A stretch of 64,000 nt of DNA, from positions 1-64,000 of the forward strand of contig JACTAT010000280.1 in the NCBI GenBank assembly GCA_014526335.1, read 5' to 3'. The notes below the pieces were generated by a model, which was not told the DNA's origin, made no database searches, and saw only the letters and a list, made by a program, of their open reading frames with translations. A program made the translations under genes and the position numbers. Shown here piece after piece: positions 1 to 12,200 of this stretch. Each line of letters opens with the position of its first letter. The stretch's first letter is position 1. Source of the stretch: Chrysaora quinquecirrha (taxonomy: Eukaryota > Cnidaria > Scyphozoa > Semaeostomeae > Pelagiidae).

Positions 1-185
1 TTGTTCAAGAGACTAGATGTGCCGCTCAGTTTTTCCAAACCCACCCATGTCTACCGATAAATTCTGTTACTCGTGGTACCCATGTATAGAAAGAACAACG
101 AAATTTTTACCCATTTGTATCAGTATCTTAAAGATTTCAACACAATTTAACGTGTGAGTCAACTCTAAATGCGGCGAAAACAACG
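1..185 (+). repeat. Dispersed repeat A, copy 1 (cut by window start)
   Basis: A related sequence recurs at about 36655-36850 in the same orientation and at about 2490-2690 inverted. Shared blocks include TTCCAAACCCACCCATG, a following CTACCGAT-type stretch, and a later AATTTAACG/ACC block. It is a dispersed non-coding element; I see no coding capacity and cannot assign a class. Confidence 0.6.
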
Positions 186-196
186 CACTTTTTGAT

Positions 197-556
197 GTGT
201 TAGGTTATTATACTTGTTGTGATGGGGCTTTTTGCGTACTGTGGTGGATAAGCACTGCTGTGGTAGGTAACTATGCTTGTTGTGGTGGGTTATTATGCTT
301 GTTGTGGCAGTGTTTTTTGCGTACTGTGGTGAATAAGCACTACTGTCGTGGGTTATTATGCTTGTTGTGGTGGGTTATTATGCCTGTTGTGGTGGGGTTT
401 TTTGCTTACTGTGGTGGATAAGCACTACTGTGGTGGGTTATTATGCTTGATGTGGTGGGTTATTATGCTTGTTGTGGTGGGTTATTATACTTGTTGTGGT
501 GGTGTTTTTTGGGTACTATGGTGGATAAGCACTACTGCGGTGGGTTATTATAATCG
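197..556 (+). repeat. Minisatellite, GGTTATTATGCTTGTTGTGGTG-type units
   Basis: Tandem imperfect units built on GGGTTATTATGCTTGTTGTGG alternate with a longer variant containing TTTTTTGCGTACTGTGGTGGATAAGCACTACTG. Reading frames across it are repetitive Cys/Leu/Trp/Gly strings that only reflect the repeat, so it is not a gene. Confidence 0.85.
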
Positions 557-1123
557 TAATACCAAGTGCATCACGTCACTTGGCGACACTTGGAGCACAT
601 GTCTCTGGCCCATGTGTCACGTAATAACCCTGTAGCAAAAAGCGCATACATGATCAGCGATTGGCTCCTCTGAGAATTAATTTTCTTGTAGTAGAAATTG
701 GGGAAAATCTGCTTACGCTAAGAAAGAACGAAAGTCCATTAAACTCCGGTCTACAAAAAAACCAAAATCCCTTTTTAAAAGTAGCGTTTAAGATTCAGTA
801 ATGCTATTAAAACTCTTTATTGTCTAATGCTCCTAAATCCCCCTGTTCCCACTCAGCTTTGTACAGATACCATTTCGCCTACACAAATGTGAATTGCTTG
901 GTATTAAAAATTATTTTACTCACTAAAGGTTAGAACATTGCGTTCAGTGGGAGTGGGATCGACAGAATGTAAAGGTACAAGTGCAGAAACGTTTAGAAAC
1001 GCGCGATAGAAAGAGGAATGGGGAATTTACACAGGAACAAAGTTTTCCTGAGTTTTGCTGTCCAAGAAAAATAATACCCACTTGCCCTTCCCTGCCCACC
1101 CTTCGCTACGCCATTGGTACTCG
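557..1123. other. Upstream non-coding DNA, nothing recognisable
   Basis: No open frame with exon-like borders, no strong repeat and no RNA-like fold seen on either strand. It lies 2 kb upstream of the only gene found and may be intergenic. Confidence 0.4.
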
Positions 1124-1510
1124 CTTACACTTTTTTTTAATAAGCAACCGCTCGATAAGCAACTAGGGCTGAACTGAACTTAACATTAAGCAACTTGAGG
1201 GCTCAATTGAATTACTGTAAGCAACTAAAAAGTCAAACAACCAAGCTATATACTCTTTCTTGTTGTAAGGAAATTGTTCGTTCTTATGTTTTGCATGTTT
1301 CGTTAGCTAACGTCTTCCACTTACTGTCTCCCAAAAGTTGTGTTGTAGGCCTAAAAGTTGATGATTTTGACCCGCGAAGTCAGGGTTGGTTGTTAGGTAC
1401 AAAAAATGTTAAGCAACTTTTAAGCAACTTTGAGGGCTGAAATGTCTAAAATTTTAAGCAACTTTGAGGGCTGGAAGAAAGTCAAGTTGCTTATTAAAAA
1501 AAAGTGTATG
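1124..1510. mobile_element. MITE with 21-23 bp perfect terminal inverted repeats and TA borders
   Basis: TACACTTTTTTTTAATAAGC plus AAC at 1126-1148 is the exact reverse complement of 1486-1508. Taking TA as the target duplication leaves a 21-bp perfect inverted repeat beginning CACTTTTTTTTAATAAGC. The interior carries several copies of AAGCAACTTTGAGGGCT. TA duplications and short inverted repeats are typical of Tc1/mariner-derived non-autonomous elements; the superfamily is inferred. Confidence 0.75.
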
Positions 1511-1840
1511 TTAGCCAACAGGGACGTGTCGCTGAACAGGCAGGAACAGGATATCGTCTTATGACTTTCAACTCTAGGATCGGGTACCCTTCAACTACTG
1601 AAAGTGGCCCTACCCAAAACAATCCAGGGGTCTTTGTAGCATCTTCAGGAGGTGGTGTTTGGGGGGAGGTCTTGAAACCGTAAAACCGCTCAAAATTTGC
1701 TCAAAAACCGTACAACCGTGCGGTATTTTGAACCAAACCGTATGGCACGATGTTTAGGTTTCCGTTTTCCGAAATATTGGCAAAAAAAAAACCGTCTAGC
1801 CGTAAAACGCCCCATATAAAAGTTTGTGCAATACGCGGTT

Positions 1841-2067
1841 GTGCAGTGCAGCGGTGGTTGTGCAGTACAGCGGTGTTTGTACAGAATAGCGGAGGGATAT
1901 TATCAGTACAGCGGAGGGATATCATCAGTACAACGGAGCCCCAACGGAGGAATACAATCATTACCGCGGAGGGATACCATGAGTACAGCGTTGGTGGGAG
2001 TGGGATAATATCCCTCCGCTGTACTGCAAAACCACCGCTGTACTGCACAACCACCGCTGTACTGCAC
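1841..2067. repeat. Foldback/hairpin of GCAGTACAGCGGTGGTT units
   Basis: The left arm (1841 to about 1915) has tandem GTGCAGTACAGCGGTGGTT units ending in AGCGGAGGGATATTAT. The right arm (about 2004-2067) carries the same units in reverse complement, ending ACCACCGCTGTACTGCAC. Further CAGTACAGCGGAGGGATA variants fill the loop. It could form a long imperfect hairpin. No coding signal. Confidence 0.7.
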
Positions 2068-2334
2068 GTACGTTATCCGGGGTGAAAACCCAAACAGCCC
2101 CTTCTTCAGAACCATTTCCATTTGTTTTCCGAGTAATTCTTTGGAAGAAAACTCCCGAACACCACAGGGCATCTACAAAACAACTCCACGATAGGGTAAC
2201 TAACTAAGGAATGGGAGCAAGGGGTTGTGGATTGCAGAAAGGTAAGGGGGTGGGGAGGAGAGAAGAGAGGACATCACCGTTTTACCACCTCATCTCCTAT
2301 TTAATTTCCCGGGAGGGGGGTACTTCCATTGTTC

Positions 2335-2705
2335 GTTATACTTGACGTGCCGCCCAAATGGGGAACTTTTTCAGCGCCAATTTCCCAACACATGGGTTGG
2401 TTTTTCATAAAGAATCTCTACACATGGGTAGTAAAATATATAGAAATTTCAGACATTCATTTCTTTGAAAGCCTGATAAAAGGTGCGTTTTAGTTTTCAG
2501 CGCGAATGCCATTTCGCCGCATTTAAGCTGCCTCAGGCGTTAAATTGGGTTCAAACATTTGAGATATTGGTACAAATGGGGAAAAAATTTCTTTGTTTTT
2601 CTATACTTCGGTACCACGAGGAACAGAATTTATCGGTAGGCATGGGTGGGTTTGGAAACTGGGCGGCAAATGTAGCCATTTGGACAATGAAGTACCCCCG
2701 GGTTT
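2335..2705 (-). repeat. Dispersed repeat A, inverted copy
   Basis: The minus strand at about 2690-2490 contains CCGCCCAGTTTCCAAACCCA followed by the ACCGATAAATTCTG and GGTACC blocks seen at 1-185, then the TTTAACGCCTGAGGC block. It ends about 480 bases upstream of the gene's ATG, so it may set the distal edge of the promoter region. Confidence 0.6.
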
Positions 2706-3185
2706 AATTTACCCCAGACTTTTGAAGATTTGACCATTGATATTGAGATCGATTCGATTCCCTTGGCGCTCGTTCCCAGTCTTCCGAGTCATTGTCAATT
2801 TTCAAAGTGTGCAGCAAAAACTGTGTAAACACAATGCGAGAAGTTGTGTTTTGAATAAGTTTTTTTATTTGGTTCTTTATTCTGGAATTCTGAAGGGAAT
2901 AAACATTGTTTTTTATCGACCAAACTGAACAGCAATTAACGTTGTTATTTTCAGTGGCAGTTTCATAATTCGAGTAATCGCGCCTAATTTCCGGTTAGTG
3001 TTTGAATTCTCGTGCTCCTGGCTTGTCAAGAAATGACGCCAAGGAACAAGCTGGTGTCAAAAATATTGGGTTGAGTCAAGATGGACTTAGGATAGAGCTT
3101 TGAGATTTGCTGAACGACGAGATGAGAAGCGTGGTTTAACACTGAGTGATTGAAATCCGAAGAGTTAAAAAGCCGAGGCAACAAA
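2706..3185 (+). other. Presumed promoter and 5' UTR of the CCDC88-like gene
   Basis: This is the stretch between repeat A and the start codon. An in-frame TGA at 3147-3149 closes the reading frame above the ATG at 3186. I see no convincing TATA box or other core-promoter motif, so the transcription start cannot be placed. Confidence 0.35.
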
Positions 3186-3230
3186 ATGGACAAAATTGAA
3201 GGATTTTTCGGGAGCCCTTTGGTTGTTTGG
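3186..3230 (+). CDS. CCDC88: CCDC88-like exon 1 (start codon, HOOK domain start)
   Basis: ATG at 3186 is the first ATG after an in-frame stop at 3147. The 15 codons read MDKIEGFFGSPLVVW and end at a GTGAGT donor (3231). The SPLVxW signature is the opening motif of the HOOK-type domain in Girdin and Daple. Phase 0 end. Confidence 0.85.
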
Positions 3231-6200
3231 GTGAGTTCTAATCGGCATTCCCTTCTGCCTTCTTTTAAAGTTCGAATTCTAGAACAAGGAGGACAAAATA
3301 GCATAAAAATCACCCATATTAGCTTGTAGAACTATTAGTTTTTATTCAATGTTTGTCCTCTTTCTATCACTTGAAATTTAATTATTTGTTTAGCCACAAA
3401 AAAGAGAACTTTTATTGAATTTATTTCGACCCAAATCGACCTGCATTCCCAAAATGAGTTTTTGAGCAGGTAAAGCAAGCTGCCACGAAGAATTGTAAAT
3501 AAAAACACCAGAATATTTGAGAACAGTTGATTTAAAATCCATTGATATATTTCTGTTTATTCAAGCTTATATCAGTTTTATTATTTTATTTTATTAGCGT
3601 TCTAAAATCCATTTGAAAATTTTCTAGAATCGAGAATGGATTAACAGCATGTTGCAGACAACTTCTTGATTTGACAATTTTTCGTTTTTCAACAGATCAA
3701 AGAAACGTTTCGTCATGGCCAGCCCTTCACCTCCATAAAACATATTTTGAAATCAGCATTTCTCAGCGAAGTTTTGCTTGAAATGTGAGTAATTAAAATT
3801 AAATTAATTGATTTTTAGTCAAATTTTATACAGCCCAGTTCTATTTTTGTGACCATATGATGCTATGATTTTTTCAATTTAGATCTAATTGATATTGATG
3901 TAAACTTAAAAGTGATGAAAACCAGATCAGATTTGTGTCAAGGATTAAAGATTTGTGAAAAGACCTTTCAAACATTAAATTTCCAGGTTAAGAATATCAA
4001 AAAATTTCTTTCCAAACTGCCAAACTCCACAGTCACAAATAGATAGGATATTTTTTCAAAAAGGGTGATGTCCACAAAGTTAGGAAGGGGCTTTTGCCAC
4101 CATAGAAACTTAACAACCACGCTAACAACTGCACCCCATAATTGTTTTCAAGGTCAGATTTTGTATTGAAGACACAATTTGGCACCATATAAATTGTGAA
4201 AGTAATTTAGTTTTTCTTGTAAATAAACAAAAGTAACTCCAAACTTTCTGTCATTTCCATGAGAAGTATTTACCGCTGCACCCCAAATTTTGTACATTTA
4301 TACTCAGTGGTGCAACTGAGCATTCAACAATGGAGTGGCAAAATGTTTTAGCCTTTATACAAAACCTATCTTAGTGATGATTGGGGGGCATTGGAGGCAA
4401 CTGCCCCCAGTTGCCCCCCCTATATCGGCTAAACCAATGTCCATTCTGCAGAAAAGCCAGAATAAATATTTTAAATATAGATCATTTTGTTAGAAAAAAA
4501 ATTTCGCGAAATCGCAAGATATCAATTTTTCGATGCAAATATTGTATAAAGCACCCAAAATTAGTCTAGGTCCAAAGTTTTACTATCATAGCCCGTGTAT
4601 TATCGATTCTACTAGTGTCCAAAGTTTACGATTTTTTAAGTGCTTTGACCGTGTGGGGTAAAAGGTTTCACCAAGTTCATTTTTTGCAGTCAAAGCCTTT
4701 ATGAAATTGGGAACACAAGTGCCAGGACAGTAAAACTTTGTACCTAGACTAAGTTTTGGCTGCTTTATAAGATTTTCCCATCGAAAACTCTATATCATGT
4801 GATTTTGAAAAATTTTAATGCTGTCTAACGCCATGCCAAAATGATCCATAAGTTAGTAAATCAGTGAGCTCATCAACTCTGCCAACTGAAGAGTTTTCTT
4901 TCCCTTGCAAAATACCACCCAGTTTTCTTGATTCTGTCTGCTATGAAATCTCGGTTTTCCAATAAGATTTTTAATAAAATTGAATCATTGTTTACAGTTA
5001 GCTTTGGCCATGTGCTGTCTCTTGAAACAACTGGTTATTGTTTGCTTAAAATAATATAAAGTAAAATAGGATTCTGCCTGTTATCACAAAGATCTTTGCT
5101 TGGTTTACAATTGTATTAAATCCACAAACCTGCCACAAAGCACCTTGGTTACTCTTGTCTTCAATCACTTGAAGTTTAGATTTTTTATATCTCCTTTGAT
5201 TTTTGTTTGTTATTTTAGAAACTATTTTATCTCAAATCAAAGATGATGCATCATGACAATTATGATTTTGATACTGATGATTATCATATGATAGTGAGAA
5301 ATGGTTGTTGCTATGATTATGATCATGAACACGATTATGATGTCAATTGTGATTATGATTACATTATTATAATGGTTGATGGTTGCGATTATGATTGTAA
5401 TTTCGATTTTGATTGTAAAGGCCCATTTCCACTTCATTCATAATCCGCATGCGATCTTTTGTTTTAAAATCCGATAATTTTGTCCGAAGGTTCGCATGTG
5501 ATTTTCAAACAAAAGATTGCATGCGAATACACCTTTTCAACTAAAAGCCTCGTTTTCAAAATTTACCAAAATTTGTTCATACGAAAATTTTGACCCCAGA
5601 TTCAGATTGAGCACCTTCATTTTAGTGTTGATGCAAATTTGTAAGCTTCTAGTCCTTACGATGTTGATTTTATAGCGACGAAAAGTTTGAAAATCTATAA
5701 AGGATTTGACCGTGAAAAATCGCTCGGGGTGAAATTTTACACCCCCAGTCATTTTTCACGGTCTAATCCTTTATAACTTTTCAAACTTTTAATCGCTATA
5801 AAATGAACATCGTAAGGACTAGAAGCGTAAAAATTTGCCTAAACAGTAAAACGAAGGTGCTGAATCCGAATCTGACGTCGAAATGCTTCTGTGACACAAT
5901 TTTAAATTTTTTTGAAAACGAGGCCCTTAGTTGAAAAGGTGTATTGCAAATGAAGTGGAAATGGGCCTTAATTGTGGTATTAAAAGACAATGATTTGATC
6001 AGAATTTTTTTATTTTGATTTTGATTGTGATTGTGATAATGATTATGTGATTGTGGTTATGATTGTGATTGTGATTATGATTATGATTATGATTATGTGA
6101 TTGTGATTATGATTGTTATTGTGATTATGATTATGTTTATGACTTGTTGATACATGATGACTGGGGTCAGAGGTCCAGGGCCCAGCTTCTGAAGGGGTCA

Positions 6201-9200
6201 ACTATAATTTAAAATTCTCTTTATTAGCTCCCCCTGAAATCCCCTTAAGGCCTGACAGAATTTAATTACCCCAGGGACTCATCTGCTTCTCAACAATCCT
6301 GATTATATTTATTTGTATCTTTTTTGCAGTGATCCAATGTTCTTTGGAATGCTATCTGTCCAAAAAGGTGGTGATTCTGATCTCAATATTCAGGTGCAAA
6401 ATCTCAATGAGATTATCAGGAGCATGAAGCGATTCTACCAGGTATCATAACTTTTATTTTATCACCTACAACCTTGGGCATGTTGTTAATAAAAATATGC
6501 CTCCCCCTACCGGGATGTGCCCAGGAGTTCTAGGGTACCTGTGTAGTAGTTATAATTGCCATGTGTTACTGCACCCTGCAATATGCTATGTATATGCATC
6601 CAGACCAGGGGTTAAGTGTAAAGTCCAGTGGGTAAAAGTTAAAAAGTTAAAGTTGCCGTTTTTGAGTGTACTACTAGCCTAGGGCTACTCAGTCGACTTT
6701 ACACTTTACCCCTGGTCTGGATGCATTAGCATATAAGCATATAGCAGGGTGCAGCCACACACCGTGCTCATAACTTCCAACCAGGTACCCATTTATACAC
6801 CTGGGTGGAGAGAGGCACATTTGTGTAAACAGCTTGCCCAAGGTTGTTATCTCTGCAACACTAGTGGAAAGACCGTGGCTCGACCCACAACATTTTCGTT
6901 GTGAGTCCAGCACGTTAACCACTGTGCCACAGAGACCAAGCTAGTAGACATAAGAATGGCAACTTTACTTTTCCATATTGAACTTTTTAACAAAAAGAGT
7001 TTTAGTTTGGTTCAGTCTGAAGTCCTACTCCTAGATGTTTACAGAAACCACAAATCTTCTAGTATTTACTACTATTGGCACACCACTGGTTAAGGCGTTT
7101 CATTGAAAACTCATACTCATACAATCTCCAGAATTGAAATGCTTAAACATTTGTTGAATGCCTAAAGTGCTTCAATACCAATTAGCTTTCAAATAAACAT
7201 TTTGCTATTCAGAAATTTCCCAAAATTCTATTCTTTCAGCTAAAGTCCCAAGGCTAAAACATCTTTGCAATTTACAAAAACCAAATTTTGTTTAAAATAC
7301 CACACAAAAGCTTCCATGCCATATTTGTCTGCTGTTATCAATTCACAATAACTCAACAGTGCATACAATCTAAAATGGTTTGATGGAAACGGCAGGGAAT
7401 CAAAAAGTCATTTTACGGCTAAGATACGTCTGACAAACGTCGCTATACATTCTTTTTTGTGGCTGTTGTATGCCATATAACCGCTTACTTAAAGGAATTG
7501 TGGCGATTATTTAAAGTCTAGCTATCACGCCTGTTGCTCATACTAGACTAACGTTTATGTGAGACTCGTTTTCAAATGAAGAATACGGTATGCTGATCTC
7601 TAGTTGGCGAAGTTATCCGTGCGAAGAGAACGGTTTCGTCGCTAAGCGTGCGCAGTAGTGCATTTTCGCCCCGACTGTTCTTTACAGCCAATGAAAAATA
7701 GGAGAAATGATTTGTACTCTTTTTCATGAAAATTCTTCGCACGAAGGTTTTCGCGCACACTCTTTTTTATAGGAATATTGTTTATAAGAATATTCAGGCT
7801 CAGAATCATCCTATTTTTAAGAATATTGTAAGAATATTGCTCAGCCTCAGCTCCCATATTTCTGTCTCATTTTTCAGCAGATGCCTGTTTTGCAATGTTA
7901 GAATGAAACTTCATGATTGTTAACAACATTCTTATTGTTATAATAGTTAAATATTTCTTTCGCTCGACCATATGAGATAATTTTTCTTTTAACTACTGTA
8001 TGTTCCCCTAAAACCGCATATCAGATTTGAAAAATAAGAATACTTTTAAGAATATATTCAGGCTCAAAACGAACATTTCTTAAGAATATTGAGGCTGGAA
8101 AAAATTTATAGATTCTTATAAAAGAAGAATGTAGTCTAGCTCCGGCGTTACTATACTGGGTGCAACAAATGATCTCGTCTCCGGTCGTTAGCTGTCCAAT
8201 AAAGGAAACGAGTAATGTACTTGATTAGGATATATCTGTTGGGCTCTTAAAATTGGCCGTTGGCGCTTACACGAGCATACTTGGTTTATCTGACGTACGA
8301 TATCAACAGGTCTCTACATCACCATTTGCGGTGGCCACATTGTTTTGAATGAAAGGATAACAAAGTTAATGTTGATTCTAATGAAAGATATGATAAATTA
8401 TTCAAACGTTTATTCATGTTGGATAGGCCTATTCATTCATTAGATCACAATTCACAAGCCCATTTAAACTACCGATGCTTTACCGACTTCCTTAACCTCT
8501 TGTCCTAACGATCCTTAAAGTGAGGTTAGCTAAAATCTTTTTGCATAATCGAGAAGGAAGTAGCAACTTCAACTATACTAGATACGCTGCTCAGATTTTC
8601 AAAACGACTCATGTCTATTATCTGTTTTACCCCACAGAGAAGTAGCAAATTTTTCCCGAAAATTTTAGGCCCACAAAAAGAAAAGAAGTCACATTTTGAA
8701 CGCCTAAAGAACCCCGTGTTAACTCAAAATATTTCAAAGGGATCTTCGCGCTATTAACAGACAATTACTCAACGTACCAGATGAGAACACCATTTCAGAC
8801 TTTCTGTAATGAGTTCTTCCAAACATTGCCCAATTTTATAAGTATTTACAGACAACCCAGACTTTACTTTCTATTTGGAAAGCTTTATCACGGAAATAAA
8901 CCGATATTTCTGGGAAAGGGAATTTCTGGCCAAAATAATATCCTATTTTGATAGTCCATCTTGTATGTCGAGCAATAAAAGTACCCACCCCCACGAAAAA
9001 AGGGTTGGTGATATCGTACGGTGGTCCAAGCGATTGGCCCACGATGAAAAATGCTTGGGTTCAAATATCCGAGTGATGTTTTTGAGTAACTTGGGTATTT
9101 GTTCTAGAATGAATGCCAGTCGATGCAGGTTAACCCTCTTGAGGTGATGTTTCTGACTGGTCAAGGCGTTCAGATCGAAAATTCTTGGGCGCAAATTCCG

Positions 9201-12200
9201 TTTTAATCAACAAGGCAGACGATTCTCCAGGGTCGTCTTTGTTCTGGGATAACAATCTATGGACATATGCTACTGGTCTTTCGGCAGTGTGGCTGAGTGG
9301 TCAAATCACTCTCCTCATATCACGACCGAATGTTTACAGTGTTTCGGACTTTCCAATTAAGCGAAACAGTTTCGTCGGCTGTCCTTTCCTTCTTTCTATC
9401 TTAAGTGGATTATTTACCACTTAGGTCCCTTTCTGGTCAGGGTGCCGAGCACAAGCTGCTGTTCTACTGGGGTATAGCTACTTGAAAGTCCCATACTCTT
9501 TGATCTTTGCTTCTACGAAAACTATAAACAGTAGTTTAACTTTTCTCTTACTGTTTGTTTTTCGTTTTAAGTAGAAGGAGTTTTTGCATGTTATCTTTCT
9601 TATCTAATCTCACTCTCGCCGTTCCCTTTTATTCCTTCCACCTACCATTGAACATTAGTCTTTCAGCCCTTAGCGTCCAAAACTGTAGGCCTAAAAAATT
9701 TCTCTTAAGTTATTTATAGCAAAATTGAACGTTCATTATTTCAGAGTGTAATTCATTCATTTTGCGCAGATTTTTCAGCCTACACTTGAGTAATCCAATG
9801 ATCAAAACAAACACACACTGTTGTATACAAGTATGAGAAACATTTTAATCTTATCTCGGCATCCTTTGCGATCCTACATCTATTATTAATTCAATTTATT
9901 CTCCCACTGGTCCTTGTAACTCCATCTTCTCATTGACCTGATTCTTCTTCCTCAACTTGAGCCCGTTTGAACTCCTTCGTGAGTTGCTAATCAATGAATT
10001 GAATTATATATGTGATTTAGACAATGCAAACCACAGAAATAAACAGATACGTAGCTTCCTACGTTGAATCCTCCTACGTTGAATCCTTACATCCTTCGTT
10101 TCCCTGATTGTTTTTGCTGTTTACATGGATGAATCTTACATTTACGTTCCCACAAACGGTATAGCATCCCTTTGAGCTTCGCACTCTGGTTGGGCCAATA
10201 CATATTCTGCTTTGACAGTTGGTGCTCAAGCTCTTGAAAAGACGAATCGAAAGCCATTTCACATTCTCTGTGCCTGCTAACTCTAGATTATAAGCAAGTA
10301 AACGCCTCCTTCTTTAGGTAGCTCTTCAAATAAGCGGCCAGTGCACTTTCGGTGCTTTTCATTGGTTTTTGCTTAAAAAGAATCTTTATTTTGCTTTTAT
10401 TTATGAAACAAAAGTTCATTATTCTCCCCTTCAGGTTTAGGAACGTTTGAGGTTGTATCCAGGCCGCAAAATTTTGGAAGGACAACCGCACCCCCATCGC
10501 TCTCCAAGTGTCAGTTATCCAATTCTATTTTAGTTTTCTGCTGGTTCCCCTCATTCTTCTGTTGCATTTATGTTGTTCAACTGTAACGTCTCTTTTTTGT
10601 ATTACTAAGTCATTATATCTATGAAGTATAATTCATGAAATAAACTTTGGCCTATCGTTCTGTCTCTCCTTTTCAAAAGCATGTTTTTTAAACCCTCCTA
10701 ATTTTGTCCCAACCCCAGCCATACAGTCGGCACTACGAAGGTTTTAAGGCCTTCATCACTAAGGTTCCAATTTTACACCTTGGTGCGGTGTCACAGAGAG
10801 CAAGGTTTTTTACGCCTTGTAAATTTTTGCTCCCTAGCCTAGACTTGAACCACAAACCTTGAGCCAAAATGGCGCAAGTGCTAACCACTACGCTAGACTC
10901 ACTACATAAGTCCCAATACTTCGCTCGATGTTGTTGTTGTTGTTTTCTAAAATCGCTCAGTGTGGAGTGACAAATCAAGATAAGGGAAGCGTTAACTAGA
11001 GACTCGTGTTCGTGTCGTGAGTCTACCACTACGCTACGCTGCTAGATCTGTCATAACAATCAGAATTGCCTGTTGCTTTTGCCGAGAATTGCCAAGTAAG
11101 ATCTTATTGCCACTGGACACGGATATATGCAAAAAACGGTTCCTGAAGTAACTGATTCCAGGCGATAGCTTTATAATAGCTAAGGGTCTATGTTTGTAGC
11201 CTGAGTGTAATCATACTTCTAACCATAAGGTGATTGAAGATGCTTGAATCTAATCAAAAGCCAGTCAATTACAGTATTACATAAAAGATTCGTTATCCGT
11301 CTACTAGGTCGAGTGATTGGATGTATTGTTTCTGCGTACGTAGCGGCCCACGTTTTTGCATAATAAATGAGCTACATAAGAAGCCTAGTCAATAGTGATT
11401 AAATCGAATTATCATTTAGGATTATTATTCATTTACTGTAATTTACAGTGACCTGTATGTCATGACGTCACTGGCGACAACTGTATTCTTGATTCAGGTG
11501 TTTCCATGTCAACCGTCTATAAACTGTTTACTAAAATGCAGCTCCCTTTGGTTGCCTTGTTAGTTTGTTGTTGCCTTTAAAAAACGCAAGCATCCTACGC
11601 TTTATTCGTCGGTTTCCATTTTAGATCCCTTTCTCGCTGTTCCCTGCTAAAGCTCGGCAATAGCATGATTGAGTGTCACAAAAGCAGGCCTAAGACATGA
11701 GGAAAACAGTGAGATCGGTGTTCCAGCCGCAACAACGGTAGCGTCACAACTAGTTCTATTCTACTTTTTCACGACCAGCAAAAGCAGAACCAATCAAGTT
11801 TCTTTATTTCGCAGTCACATGATCAAATTCACAAAAGTGGAAACCGCAACGTGTCGCCAAACTGGAACAGGAGAGTGAGGTTGCTGCTGAAGCGAGGCAG
11901 AAATTAAGCAATTTGATTGGTTCTGTTTTCACTGGTCGCAAAAAAATGGAAGTCAAGCCAGCTTCCAAAATCAGTCGCGCGATCGCGGATGAAAAAGGAA
12001 TCTTCGCCATATAAACAAGCTACGCATGCCCAGAGACTGGAAACCCGCCTTTAACGTTGAGCTGTTGTTTTTTTTTCGACTTCAAAGGTCTTACGACCGA
12101 GGTCAAACCCACTAAGTGCTTGACAAGCTAACACATACTTGAAAAACCTGTGGTTTAGCCATTCTTATATTTAGCTGCAGTGGTATCTTTAAACCAATTG

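Noticed and set aside
197..635. Cys/Leu/Trp/Gly-rich open frames
   Set aside because: They follow the unit of the minisatellite and have no other support.
5237..5443. Asp/Tyr-rich frame on plus and Ile/Thr-rich frame on minus
   Set aside because: Simple GATTAT-type repeat read in two strands.
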